From the NCBI GenBank assembly GCA_022574815.1, contig JACZRH010000010.1, forward strand, positions 1-34,036: 34,036 nucleotides of DNA. Reading direction: 5' to 3'. The position numbers and the translations under genes were made by a program. Numbering within the stretch: the first letter of the stretch is position 1; each line of letters starts with the position of its first letter. Positions 1 through 7,936 of the stretch are shown piece after piece. The notes under the pieces were generated by a model, which was given only the letters and a program-made list of their open reading frames with translations, ran no database searches and was not told the DNA's origin. The stretch comes from Planctomycetota bacterium (GTDB lineage Bacteria > Planctomycetota > Phycisphaerae > UBA1845 > Fen-1342).

Positions 1-104
1 ACCCCGTCTTTTTATGAGTTTTGTCAGTCAATCAGGGTCGAAGGTCAATTGTGAACGGCTCGGGGAAATGCGCTCGGGCCGTTTTGATTCCGGGGAGGGA
101 TGGA

Positions 105-1019
105 TCAGTCGAGCGGGCTGCGCACGGCTTTTGGGCCTTTGTTGAGGACGTGCGTGTAGATCATTGTGGTTTTTACGTCTTTGTGGCCGAGCAGTTCCTG
201 AACGGTGCGAATGTCGTAGCCGTTCTCAAGAAGATGCGTTGCGAACGAGTGGCGAAGCGTGTGGCAGGTGGCGTGCTTTTCAATCTGGGCGAGTGCGGTT
301 GCCTGCTTAACGGCCCGCTGGACGGATGTCTGGCCGAGGTGATGTCGCCGGACGATCCCTGAGCGTGGGTCGCGCGCAAGTTTGTGCGAGGCGAAGACGA
401 ACTGCCACTTCCACTCGCGGTCGGCGGCTGGATATTTACGGACCAGTGCGCCCGGCAGATAGACGCGACCATGCCCGGATTCAAGATCCAGCTGGTGCAA
501 CTGCCGGACCCGTTCGAGATGGGCGTGCAATGGCTCGCAGAGAGATTCTGGCAGCATGGTAACGCGGTCATTGCCACCCTTGCCATCCCGCACGAATATC
601 TGCTTATTGGCGAAATCCACATCTTTCACGCGCAGACGGAGACATTCCATGAGCCGCAAGCCACTGCCATACATCAGGCGACCGGGGAGTTGATATTTTT
701 CGGGGAGCATCTGAAGCAGGCGTACGACCTCCTCGCGGGCCAAGACCGTGGGAACGCGCTGCTTTTGGCGTGGCCGCACAGCCCGACTGGCGGCGTCCAG
801 GTCAATGGATAACACTTCACGATAGAGAAATAGGAGCGCCGAGAGCGCCTGATTTTGGGTGGAGGCGGAGACGTTTTTTGCGACGGCCAAATGGGTGAGA
901 AAGGCTTCGATCTCGGTTGCACCCATTTCGTTGGGATGGCGCTTATCGTGGAAAAGGATGTATCGGCGAACCCAGCCGAGGTACGATTTTTCGGTACGGT
1001 ACGTTGCTGAAAATTCCAA
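105..1019 (-). CDS. intI: Integron-type tyrosine recombinase (IntI family), short N-terminus
   Basis: This is a site-specific tyrosine recombinase of 304 residues. The full catalytic set is visible: R122 in GLRLME, K147 in GKGG, H253 and R256 in CHTLRHSF, H279 in LLGHKD, and the nucleophile Y288 in MIYTHV. The stretch at about residues 183-228 ([14 protein letters not shown]...[10 protein letters not shown]...[11 protein letters not shown]) is the insertion that separates integron integrases from XerC/XerD. The C-terminus [10 protein letters not shown] is also IntI-like. The best start is TTG at 1019. The open frame reaches only 12 codons further upstream before a TAG at 1056-1058. Compared with IntI1 (337 residues, from memory) about 20 N-terminal residues are missing, so the 5' end may be truncated. 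I saw no convincing attI, attC or cassette array. Its upstream end points at a broken pseudopilin gene. Family assignment is firm; activity is uncertain. Confidence 0.9.
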   Translation of the reverse strand: MEFSATYRTEKSYLGWVRRYILFHDKRHPNEMGATEIEAFLTHLAVAKNVSASTQNQALSALLFLYREVLSIDLDAASRAVRPRQKQRVPTVLAREEVVRLLQMLPEKYQLPGRLMYGSGLRLMECLRLRVKDVDFANKQIFVRDGKGGNDRVTMLPESLCEPLHAHLERVRQLHQLDLESGHGRVYLPGALVRKYPAADREWKWQFVFASHKLARDPRSGIVRRHHLGQTSVQRAVKQATALAQIEKHATCHTLRHSFATHLLENGYDIRTVQELLGHKDVKTTMIYTHVLNKGPKAVRSPLD

Positions 1020-1026
1020 CTTCGCG

Positions 1027-1518
1027 ATGCCAAGTAGGTATACATGGGTAGCGTTCTACGCTGGCAACGCCGGTTCGATGCTTTTCCTAACGGTCACCTT
1101 CGCGATAATGGCGGTGCTCGCAGTTTTGTCGATGCGGACGAAGCTGCCGTTCACGACGCGTTCCGGTGGCGCCGGGCGCTACGATCAGTCGGACAACGCC
1201 GTCTTCACCGCCAACGCCGACGAGGGCCGCGACCCGACCAACTACTCCGAGGGCTGGAATCTGAACGGGTCGGCCAAGCGTTCGCAATGGGGTGCGCTGC
1301 ACCCGCTGGCCACGCTGATGTGGATTTCCAACAGCCCGAGCGATCAGCCGGAGTTGGAGACGTTCGAGCACGCCGTTCACAACGCGAGCATCTTCGCGAA
1401 CACGCAGCAGTCGAACAACCGGGGCCGCGTCTGGCCGCACAACGCCGAGGGGTTCATTCTCGTATCCCCCGGAAAGGACGGGCTGTACGGAACGCAGGAC
1501 GACGTGCGCAACTACTAG
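1027..1518 (+). CDS. C-terminal remnant of a GspG-like pseudopilin, prepilin leader lost
   Basis: From about position 1150 the frame reads like the C-terminal half of a planctomycete pseudopilin. It ends in [18 protein letters not shown], almost the same ending as the next gene (LLVSPGADGLYGTADDI). This acidic DG...DD loop resembles the calcium-binding C-terminal region of GspG. No GFxxxE prepilin motif is present. The only hydrophobic stretch is [19 protein letters not shown], about 18 residues in, and it lacks the cleavage site and Glu+5. The ATG at 1027 is simply the first reasonable start; ATG at 1078 is an alternative. The upstream side is occupied by the opposing integrase gene, whose 5' end also looks short. 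I infer that a rearrangement replaced the 5' part of this gene. It could instead be an expressed membrane-anchored variant. Confidence 0.6.
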   Translation: MPSRYTWVAFYAGNAGSMLFLTVTFAIMAVLAVLSMRTKLPFTTRSGGAGRYDQSDNAVFTANADEGRDPTNYSEGWNLNGSAKRSQWGALHPLATLMWISNSPSDQPELETFEHAVHNASIFANTQQSNNRGRVWPHNAEGFILVSPGKDGLYGTQDDVRNY

Positions 1519-1534
1519 TCCCGAGTGTCAACCG

Positions 1535-1573
1535 CACCCGGCTGTCGGGTGCCCGGGGCCGGCGGCGCCGGCC
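1535..1573. repeat. Two adjacent GC-rich inverted repeats between pseudopilin genes
   Basis: Two hairpins lie in the 73-nt gap before the gene at 1592. The first pairs CACCCG (1535-1540) with CGGGTG (1546-1551). The second pairs GGCCGGC (1557-1563) with GCCGGCC (1567-1573) around a GGC loop. There is no T-tract, so a classical terminator is unlikely. They could modulate read-through or mRNA stability. Confidence 0.45.
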
Positions 1574-1591
1574 CGCGCAGGAGCCGTAAGC

Positions 1592-2623
1592 ATGAGCCAA
1601 TCAATCGCCAATCCGACTCGTCGCCGCGCTCGGACCGGTTTTTCGCTGGTCGAGCTGCTGGTTGTGATCGCCATTATCGTTCTGCTGATTTCGATCGTCG
1701 TACCGGCGTTGAGCGCCGCCCGGCGAGCGGCGAAAGAGGCATCGACCAACGTGATGCTCGGCGTGCTGTCGACCGGCTTGCAGACCTTCGAGGCCGATCG
1801 CCGCATCGGCGGGCGTTTTCCGCCGTCGCTGCCGGATTTGCGCCCTGATGGGACTCGAAAGGTGGCTGATCCCTACCACCCGAACAGCAGCAGAAGCACG
1901 ACAATTGAGATCAGCGGAGCAGGGTTGCTCGTGTGGGCGCTGGCCGGGGCAGACCTGCTCGGAACGCCTGGTTTCCGAACGTTTGATACTCAAAACAGTA
2001 CGGTCTGGAACGAAGATTCGCACAGAAAACTGGAAAGTGATCCCAGAAAGAGCGGCGCGTTCGCCCTGAATAGCAACCTCCAGCCGGTGCATGCCCGCTC
2101 CGGCCCATACGTCGACCTCAGCAAGATCAATGTGACGCGATGGGACAAGAATGAAGGCAGCTTCGTTATTCCGGCCGAGTTGGAAGCCCGTAGCGAATCC
2201 GGTCGAAGCGCCGTCACGCGCGAATACCCGATGTTCCTGGATTCTTTCGGCTACCCGGTTCTTTACTGGCGGGCCGATCCGGCCGGTGTGCAGTTCGCCG
2301 ACAGTGTTTCTCCTGACAGACTTCCTTCCGCCCGCCGTGGCATTTACCACTGGATCGACAACGAGGCGTTGGTCAACTCCGGCGCGCGAGACGTGTTGGT
2401 GCTCCGTGCCGACAACGAAGTGCATAAGCTCGATTATGAGCCAGGACAGGATCCCCCGATTGATCCTGCGCCCGGATTCTTCCAGTACTACATTTGGAAC
2501 CAGGACGTGGGGGCGAAGGTTCATCCTCAGCGTCCCGATTCGTACCTGCTGGTCAGTCCCGGCGCCGATGGCCTATATGGAACGGCCGACGACATTGCCA
2601 ACTTCGACCACGGCGGGCGGTAA
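1592..2623 (+). CDS. GspG-like major pseudopilin with prepilin leader
   Basis: This 343-residue protein has a class III prepilin leader: basic residues, then G16|F17SLVE21, giving cleavage after G16 and Glu at mature position +5. A hydrophobic helix follows to about residue 38 (LLVVIAIIVLLISIVVPAL). The rest is a periplasmic domain ending in LLVSPGADGLYGTADDI (D326-D334), similar to the calcium-binding loop of GspG in type II secretion. It would be processed by a prepilin peptidase and assembled into a pseudopilus on the inner membrane. The start ATG is preceded by CAGGAG (SD-like) at a normal distance. It is longer than a classical GspG (about 140-150 residues), as is common for planctomycete prepilin-type proteins. 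Its TAA overlaps a possible ATG of the next gene (TAATG at 2621-2625). Confidence 0.85.
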   Translation: MSQSIANPTRRRARTGFSLVELLVVIAIIVLLISIVVPALSAARRAAKEASTNVMLGVLSTGLQTFEADRRIGGRFPPSLPDLRPDGTRKVADPYHPNSSRSTTIEISGAGLLVWALAGADLLGTPGFRTFDTQNSTVWNEDSHRKLESDPRKSGAFALNSNLQPVHARSGPYVDLSKINVTRWDKNEGSFVIPAELEARSESGRSAVTREYPMFLDSFGYPVLYWRADPAGVQFADSVSPDRLPSARRGIYHWIDNEALVNSGARDVLVLRADNEVHKLDYEPGQDPPIDPAPGFFQYYIWNQDVGAKVHPQRPDSYLLVSPGADGLYGTADDIANFDHGGR

Positions 2624-2640
2624 TGCGAGAGGGCGGCGTG

Positions 2641-3570
2641 ATGAGACAGGCAGGCGAGCCCCTTCCACGTGTCATCTCGGCCAGCCGCGCGGCCTTTACG
2701 ATGGTCGAGCTGCTGGTGGTGATCGTCATCATCATCCTGCTGACGGGGCTGATCGCCGGCGTCGCGACCAAGGCGATCGAAAACCAGCGCATCACCGTCA
2801 CGAAGAACACGATGCGCATGATCGACCTGGCGATCCAGCAGTTCGTCGCTGACAGCCCGCTCGGCACGTATTACAACAATCGCCGCACGAACAGCGTGAG
2901 CTTCGGTTCTTTTCCGGCGTACCAGCTCGATTCGGACGACAATCCGAACCACGTCGGTTGGGCGGTCGAGCCCAACCCGCCGCCGTTGCTTAAGGATCGT
3001 TTGGAACGCGACCTTACTTCTCTCGGCAGCGACAATCCTGCAAAGATAGAGATCAGGAAGGACAGTTTCGACGATATTCGCAGCTTGTATACGTATTTGC
3101 GTGTGTTCAGCCCGGCGGGGCTTTCGCAGGTTCCCGAAACGGCTCGCAAGCCCCTTCGAGATCAGCCGGAGTGGGTGGATGTGACCGGCGGGACGTCGTC
3201 TGCGGGTGACAACGCCCGCGCCGAGGTGCTCGGGTTCTACGACGCCTGGGGCGTGCCTCTGGACTACTTTCTGAACGTGCGGCTCGAATGGGGCGTGCGG
3301 CTCGATGGTTCGACCGGGTTGGTCGTTCGCGACCGCGTCCCGGTCCTGCGGTCGCACGGCGTGTCGCGCGAGGTTTTCAAGGAATACGAGCGGACCAGCG
3401 ATCCTTCGGTGCTGGATGCCAAGAAAGCGATCTACAGCCAGCCGTTTCCGAGTCCGAAGGCCAATGTCGATCCGGATACGGGCTTGTTCAGCGGCGGCAC
3501 CGGCGGCAACGGCTGGGCTCGTGCCAAAGCGGCCGGCAAGAAGGATTATTACAAGTACATCCCGCAGTAG
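2641..3570 (+). CDS. Prepilin-type pseudopilin, GspG/GspH class not assigned
   Basis: The leader ends SRAA18|F19TMVE23, so Ala replaces the usual Gly at -1 and Glu is at +5. The hydrophobic helix LLVVIVIIILLTGLIAGVA follows. The remaining 270 or so residues form a periplasmic domain with no motif I recognise. I chose ATG 2641 because AGAGGG lies 7 nt upstream. ATG 2623, overlapping the previous TAA, is an in-frame alternative that would add six residues (MREGGV). The C-terminus KDYYKYIPQ lacks the DG...DD loop of its neighbour. Length is 309 residues. Tight spacing with the flanking pseudopilin genes indicates one transcript. Placement in the pseudopilus is inferred from context only. Confidence 0.8.
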   Translation: MRQAGEPLPRVISASRAAFTMVELLVVIVIIILLTGLIAGVATKAIENQRITVTKNTMRMIDLAIQQFVADSPLGTYYNNRRTNSVSFGSFPAYQLDSDDNPNHVGWAVEPNPPPLLKDRLERDLTSLGSDNPAKIEIRKDSFDDIRSLYTYLRVFSPAGLSQVPETARKPLRDQPEWVDVTGGTSSAGDNARAEVLGFYDAWGVPLDYFLNVRLEWGVRLDGSTGLVVRDRVPVLRSHGVSREVFKEYERTSDPSVLDAKKAIYSQPFPSPKANVDPDTGLFSGGTGGNGWARAKAAGKKDYYKYIPQ

Positions 3571-3591
3571 GACAGCCGGGCGCCGCGTAGA

Positions 3592-4542
3592 ATGCGAGCG
3601 GCAAACGATTTACGGAGAAATGCGTTGCGGCGGACCGCAAACGACATAGCGAACCGAGATCAGAGCACGAATCGCGATCAGAACCCCGTCCTTAAGGGCG
3701 GGGTCTACGCGCGGGGCGGCCCGCGCGCGTTCACCGTCGTCGAGCTGATCGTCGTGATCGTCATCATCGGGCTGATCCTGGCGATCGTCCTGCCCGGTCT
3801 CGCCAAGATGACCAGCGACGCCCGCTTCAGCTCCGCCTCCCAGAGCGTGCAGGCCGCTTTCACGCGGGCCTACGTCGCCGCCCAGTCCGATCGCAATATG
3901 ACGGCGATTCGCTTCGTCCCGGACGTTTGGGAATTGAACCCGGATAGCGACGAGACCGAGCCGACCGGGCGCCAGCAGATGGTGACCTACACCTACCGGA
4001 CGTCAACCGACCTGGAAACTGCGGCGGGCGAGTTCGTCGTCGAGTACCGCGAGCGGCTCACCCGCCGCGAAGGCAGCCAATCGGTCCAGCTACCGGCCAA
4101 CGTGTGGGTCGCGCCGGCGGTGACGCTCGAAAGGGACGGGAATGGGCTGACCACAACGGCCGCCGACCTGCTCGTCGGTGACGTCGGCGACTTTCGGCTC
4201 GATCCGGCCGCGAACACGTTTTATTCGCCCGACGATTTCCTGGTCGTTTTCGACCCGCAGACCGGCGTGCGCGGCGGCGTCAGCACGGGGCGGCGCGGCG
4301 CGTGGCCGCGGTTTCAGATGGCCGCGACCGACATGACGACGCCGGCCAGCCCGCGGGAGAGCGCGCAGGTCGAGCGCTTCAACTTTTCGGGTATCGTGAT
4401 CTACAAGCGGGAGCCGTTCCTTGCGCTGGGCGCTTCTGCTTCGGCTGACGACCGTCAGGACGTATTGCGGCGGATCGGCAGGCCGTATTTCGTACACCGC
4501 TACAGCGGTGGGCTGGTGATGGGATCTCGGGATACGCAGTGA
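3592..4542 (+). CDS. GspH-like minor pseudopilin with an unusually long leader
   Basis: This 316-residue protein has the prepilin motif PRA46|F47TVVE51 followed by LIVVIVIIGLILAIVLPGLA. The early mature part (SDARFSSASQSVQAAFTRAYVAAQSDRN) resembles GspH/FimT minor pseudopilins, which have an amphipathic helix followed by a beta domain. The 46-residue leader is far longer than the usual 6-25. A TTG at 3625 with GGAGA 6 nt upstream would shorten it to 35 residues. No start codon lies closer to the motif in this frame. Part of the leader is encoded by a perfect hairpin at 3683-3704 that resembles a transposon end. The gene ends GTGA, overlapping the GTG start of the next gene. GspH identity is by position and N-terminal pattern. 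Confidence 0.8.
   Translation: MRAANDLRRNALRRTANDIANRDQSTNRDQNPVLKGGVYARGGPRAFTVVELIVVIVIIGLILAIVLPGLAKMTSDARFSSASQSVQAAFTRAYVAAQSDRNMTAIRFVPDVWELNPDSDETEPTGRQQMVTYTYRTSTDLETAAGEFVVEYRERLTRREGSQSVQLPANVWVAPAVTLERDGNGLTTTAADLLVGDVGDFRLDPAANTFYSPDDFLVVFDPQTGVRGGVSTGRRGAWPRFQMAATDMTTPASPRESAQVERFNFSGIVIYKREPFLALGASASADDRQDVLRRIGRPYFVHRYSGGLVMGSRDTQ
3683..3704. repeat. 8-9 bp stem hairpin resembling an IS200/IS605-type end, inside a pilin leader
   Basis: CCCCGTCC (3684-3691) pairs with GGGCGGGG (3696-3703) around a TTAA loop, with one G-U pair. An extra A-T pair closes it at 3683 and 3704. Hairpins of the form CCCCGtCCTTnAGGGCGGGG are familiar at the right end of tnpB-bearing IS200/IS605 elements and in REP-like repeats. 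Here it sits in the coding sequence for the leader. No transposase remains nearby. The hairpin is directly visible; its origin is inference. Confidence 0.6.
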
Positions 4543-6236
4543 GGTGCGATGTGTGTGCGCATCGGAGTAATCGACGACGGGGGATCAAGCGGTGGGCGCG
4601 ATGCGCGCCCGCGGTGGCCGCCCTTTTGGCGGCCGGGCCCCGCACCGGCCGAAAGGTGTATCGCACGGGTCGTCCCGCGTTCAGTCTGGTCGAACTGATG
4701 ATCGCTCTGATCATCCTCGGCTTCGGGCTGTTGGTCGTCGGTGCGGCCCTGCCGGTCGGCTTGACGATCACGCGCGAGACGACCGAGGCGGCGGTCGGCG
4801 AGGCGGCGGGGAAGTATGGGATGGTCGTGGTCGAGCGCTCCATGCGACTTGCCGGCGCGTTTGGTAAACCCAATGCAACGCCCCCGATTCTCGTGCGACC
4901 GGATATCGACAGCGTCTTTCGGCCGCGCGTGCAGGTCACGTCGGGCGTTCCTCCTTTGGTCGGTGAGTTAGCCCCCCAGCCGGCGCCGGGCTTCGACTTC
5001 GAACCCTTCGTGAAGGTCCGGCCGCTGATCTCCTTGAATTTCAACGCGAAGTTGGGTCTTGGCTTGCCGATGGCGGTCATGCCGGATCGAGGGGAAGAAT
5101 TGATTCGGGCCTGGTTATTGGGTACCGGTCGTCCGACCCTCTCGACAGAAGTTGATTTTCCTCTCGGCGGGCCGTTTGCCGACGTGAATGGGGACGGTAT
5201 CCTCGATAGTCGTGTCTTCAATCCCGTGCTGTCGGCGATTGCGCGGACGTACCCGCCGGTCTCCTCGGTCACACGTTTGGACCCCGACGATTTTTTTAGC
5301 AACGGACAATACAGGGTCACGCTGGTCTCCGAACAAGAACGGGAAATGCGAAAGGCGCTGGACCGCACGATCGGGTGGACGGCGTTTTACCGCCGGGTGT
5401 CGTACGCCGAGGGCAGCGATCCGAACTTGTATGAAATCATTGTGATTGCCACGCGCCGGCCCGGGCGCGATTTCCGCTTCGGCGTGCAGGATGAAAGCGC
5501 GCCCCTGGGCGCGAGGTGGGGACCGCAACCGCCAATGGGTGGTGGGTCGGGTTCGCAGCAAGGTGAGCAAGCCGCCGCCCTCGCGGAATCCAGCGAAAGA
5601 GAAACGGCCGGGATTGGGCCAAACTTCGATGGAAACGGCGGCGAGCCGGTGGCCGGCGCGGCCGGCAACGGTGCATTCGGCGGGACGATTGCGCGAGCTG
5701 TCGCCAGCACCGTTGAAGAGAGCGCTGCCCCGTCGGCGTGGCTGGTGCTGTTCACGGTTTTGCCTCCGCTGCCGGACTTGGTTCTGGGTGATCCGAATCG
5801 CGCGGTCGACCCGTTGTTTGAGGAGGCAGCGACGCTGAGCTTCAAATGTACGGCAAGTGTGGGCGCGTTGCTTCCCGTGGGCAGCATTTTCATCCCGGCG
5901 GTCAACGATGATCGGCCGGGTTCCATTCCCGGCCAGGTTTACGTTTCGGCGGTGCCCGGGGTACAGATCTCCGGGTTCGTGCCGCACTCGCCGACGATCC
6001 TGCCGATCTACAAGGTGGTCGAACGCCCTGACTTGACGACCGTGATCGTCAAGAATCCCGGTGTTTATCCGTGGGTGAATCCTAACGCTGCGACGCCCCT
6101 GTCGCAGCACTGGCCCGTGTGGGTGATTCCGCCGAGTTTCAAGGAGCACGACTCGAATGGCAGGCCGATCTTCGAGAACCGATCGTCGGTCCTTTCCGTC
6201 ACCCGGCGGTATATCCGGCTGCGTGAGATTCCATGA
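4539..6236 (+). CDS. GspI/PilV-like minor pseudopilin, large (565 residues)
   Basis: The prepilin motif is RPA47|F48SLVE52 followed by LMIALIILGFGLLVVGAALPVG, a GspI/PilV-type N-terminus. The periplasmic part holds an EF-hand or dockerin-like loop DVNGDGILDS starting at D215. A low-complexity Gly/Ala/Glu/Ser region at roughly residues 327-390 looks like a linker. A distinct C-terminal part follows. Classical GspI is about 120 residues, so this is a strongly expanded version. The first possible start, GTG 4539, overlaps the previous stop (GTGA). GTG 4656 would give an eight-residue leader that is more typical, so the start is not settled. The stop overlaps the next ATG (ATGA at 6233-6236), indicating translational coupling. 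Confidence 0.8.
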   Translation: MRCDVCAHRSNRRRGIKRWARCAPAVAALLAAGPRTGRKVYRTGRPAFSLVELMIALIILGFGLLVVGAALPVGLTITRETTEAAVGEAAGKYGMVVVERSMRLAGAFGKPNATPPILVRPDIDSVFRPRVQVTSGVPPLVGELAPQPAPGFDFEPFVKVRPLISLNFNAKLGLGLPMAVMPDRGEELIRAWLLGTGRPTLSTEVDFPLGGPFADVNGDGILDSRVFNPVLSAIARTYPPVSSVTRLDPDDFFSNGQYRVTLVSEQEREMRKALDRTIGWTAFYRRVSYAEGSDPNLYEIIVIATRRPGRDFRFGVQDESAPLGARWGPQPPMGGGSGSQQGEQAAALAESSERETAGIGPNFDGNGGEPVAGAAGNGAFGGTIARAVASTVEESAAPSAWLVLFTVLPPLPDLVLGDPNRAVDPLFEEAATLSFKCTASVGALLPVGSIFIPAVNDDRPGSIPGQVYVSAVPGVQISGFVPHSPTILPIYKVVERPDLTTVIVKNPGVYPWVNPNAATPLSQHWPVWVIPPSFKEHDSNGRPIFENRSSVLSVTRRYIRLREIP

Positions 6237-7693
6237 CGAAGCGGCGCGGCAAATTCCGAACTCGACGAACGGTCGTTCATTCTCGCAAGATGGTCGCGGG
6301 CTTTACGCTGATCGAGATGCTGGTCTCGATGGCCGTGCTGGTGGTCACGCTGACGGTCGTTGGCGTGGTCTTCAGCGTCACGACCAAGACCGCCACGACG
6401 GCGGCGGCGATGGCCGAGGTGCAGGCCTGGGTGCGCGAGTGGGAGCGTCAGGTCACGCAGGATCTCAAGTTCGTCGACCCCTCCAGCAGCGTCCTGGTCC
6501 TCGTCGGCCGCACGCAGGCCGCCGCCCTGACCGAGGACGACCTCCAAGCCCGCAAGTTTCTGCGCTACCTCGTCGGCGATCCGGGAGCCGTGCCGTCCGG
6601 TTACGATCCGGTCTTCGATACGAGAGTAGATCCGCAGTACAGCAACCCGCGGGCCGACCTGATGATGCTCTACACGATGCGGGCCACCGCCTCGCAGGCC
6701 CCGCCTTCTACTCTTGGGCGCAATAATTCGCCGAACCCGTATCTCGCCGGAGCACGCTTCGCGCCGGTGCAGATCGTCTACGGGCACGCGGCCCGGGGCG
6801 AAGTCGATATGAGCACGACGCCGGCCGTGTTTTCGAGCAACCTGACGCATATTGAGCAGATTCTCGGCGGGGGCACTGACCCGGACAAACACAGCGTCAT
6901 CCCGGCCAACCGCTGGCACCTCGCCCGGCGGGCCACGATCATCGAGCCGGAAACCGCGTTCAACTCGCGGAAGCGCAGCTTTTCCAGCTCCGAGTTCACA
7001 AGAATCACGCGCTGTCTGGCGGATGGGAACAACGCCGGGGACGTGGCGCGTCTGAATTGGCAACTTTATTTGGCAACGTTCGGGCCGGGCAATTCCCGGA
7101 CGGGTTATCTTCTTCAGTTCGTACGGATGCAGCCGTACGTTTTTGATCCGGCAGTCGGTGCCCGCGTTAGCGGCACCCGGATCGACGAAGCGATCTACGA
7201 CGTGCTCTATCCGAGAGCGACAAAATCGGTTCACCACGTTGCGACGATTCTCGACGAGCCGCCGCTCGAGCTGCGCAGCAATCTCGGGCTGCACATGCTC
7301 CCGAGCTGCGCGTGGTTTCAGGTCGAGTTCCTGATGCCCGAAGACCCGCGCAACAGCCTCGATTATTACAACCCCGATCCATCGCAGCCTTTGGGAACGT
7401 CCTTCAGCAACCGCTACGACACGCCGCGCTGGACCGAGGTCGGGGACGACGAGACGTACCTTTTCTTGCCGGACACGGCGGAGAACCGTCGGGTGATCGC
7501 GTCTTCGGACGAGATATTTCAGCGGCTGGCCGATTTTGCGCTCACGAACCCGCTCAATCCGCCGCCCAGCCCGGTCGAGAGCCGGCGCATCCGGCTGTGG
7601 CCGTACGCAATTCGTTTGACAGTAAGAGTTTACGATTCACGGAACCGGCTGGCGGAGCCGATTGTCAGATCCATCGTTCACCGTTTCGAATAG
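6233..7693 (+). CDS. GspJ-like minor pseudopilin (486 residues)
   Basis: The leader is basic and ends VAG23|F24TLIE28, followed by MLVSMAVLVVTLTVVGVVFSV. This FTLIEML pattern with the following VQAWVREWERQVTQDLK helix is typical of GspJ/PulJ. GspJ in classical type II secretion is near 200 residues, so this protein has an extended periplasmic domain. ATG 6233 overlaps the previous stop. ATG 6290 would give a four-residue leader (MVAG) and is less likely. In type II systems GspJ joins GspI and GspK in a tip trimer, and all three types are present in order here. The domain after the first 100 residues has no motif I recognise. Confidence 0.82.
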   Translation: MTKRRGKFRTRRTVVHSRKMVAGFTLIEMLVSMAVLVVTLTVVGVVFSVTTKTATTAAAMAEVQAWVREWERQVTQDLKFVDPSSSVLVLVGRTQAAALTEDDLQARKFLRYLVGDPGAVPSGYDPVFDTRVDPQYSNPRADLMMLYTMRATASQAPPSTLGRNNSPNPYLAGARFAPVQIVYGHAARGEVDMSTTPAVFSSNLTHIEQILGGGTDPDKHSVIPANRWHLARRATIIEPETAFNSRKRSFSSSEFTRITRCLADGNNAGDVARLNWQLYLATFGPGNSRTGYLLQFVRMQPYVFDPAVGARVSGTRIDEAIYDVLYPRATKSVHHVATILDEPPLELRSNLGLHMLPSCAWFQVEFLMPEDPRNSLDYYNPDPSQPLGTSFSNRYDTPRWTEVGDDETYLFLPDTAENRRVIASSDEIFQRLADFALTNPLNPPPSPVESRRIRLWPYAIRLTVRVYDSRNRLAEPIVRSIVHRFE

Positions 7694-7814
7694 CGCACGT
7701 TTTCCTGGCCGGGTGTGGTTCTCCGGCCGAAGCAAAAGTTGTTCGTCGGGCAGTTTGGGAGAAGGGGTTGGGGCTGCACCCGGCCGGCGGTCGTGTGCGG
7801 GTTTTTGGGCTAAG

Positions 7815-7832
7815 CGTCTTGTTTACAAGACG
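7815..7832. repeat. Perfect inverted repeat upstream of the GspK-like gene
   Basis: CGTCTTG (7815-7821) and CAAGACG (7826-7832) form a 7-bp stem with a TTTA loop. It lies in the 243-nt gap between the GspJ-like and GspK-like genes. No T-tract follows, so it may be an operator, an RNA-processing site or chance. The rest of the gap (7694-7936) shows no promoter I would defend. Confidence 0.4.
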
Positions 7833-7936
7833 TTCCGAACGCTTGGCCACTTGGGAAGAGTTGACGATCGGGGCATAATGTGAGCGGAGACGGGAGATCG
7901 ATGGATCGTCCGGACGATAAGGCGACCAGGTGAGTT

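Noticed and set aside
1020-1150. Possible attI or attC sites near the integrase
   Set aside because: GTTRRRY/RYYYAAC-type cores do not match in paired, foldable form; no cassette structure is visible.
7861-7879. TTGACG followed by CATAAT before the GspK-like gene
   Set aside because: The spacer is only 7 nt, far too short for a sigma-70 promoter.
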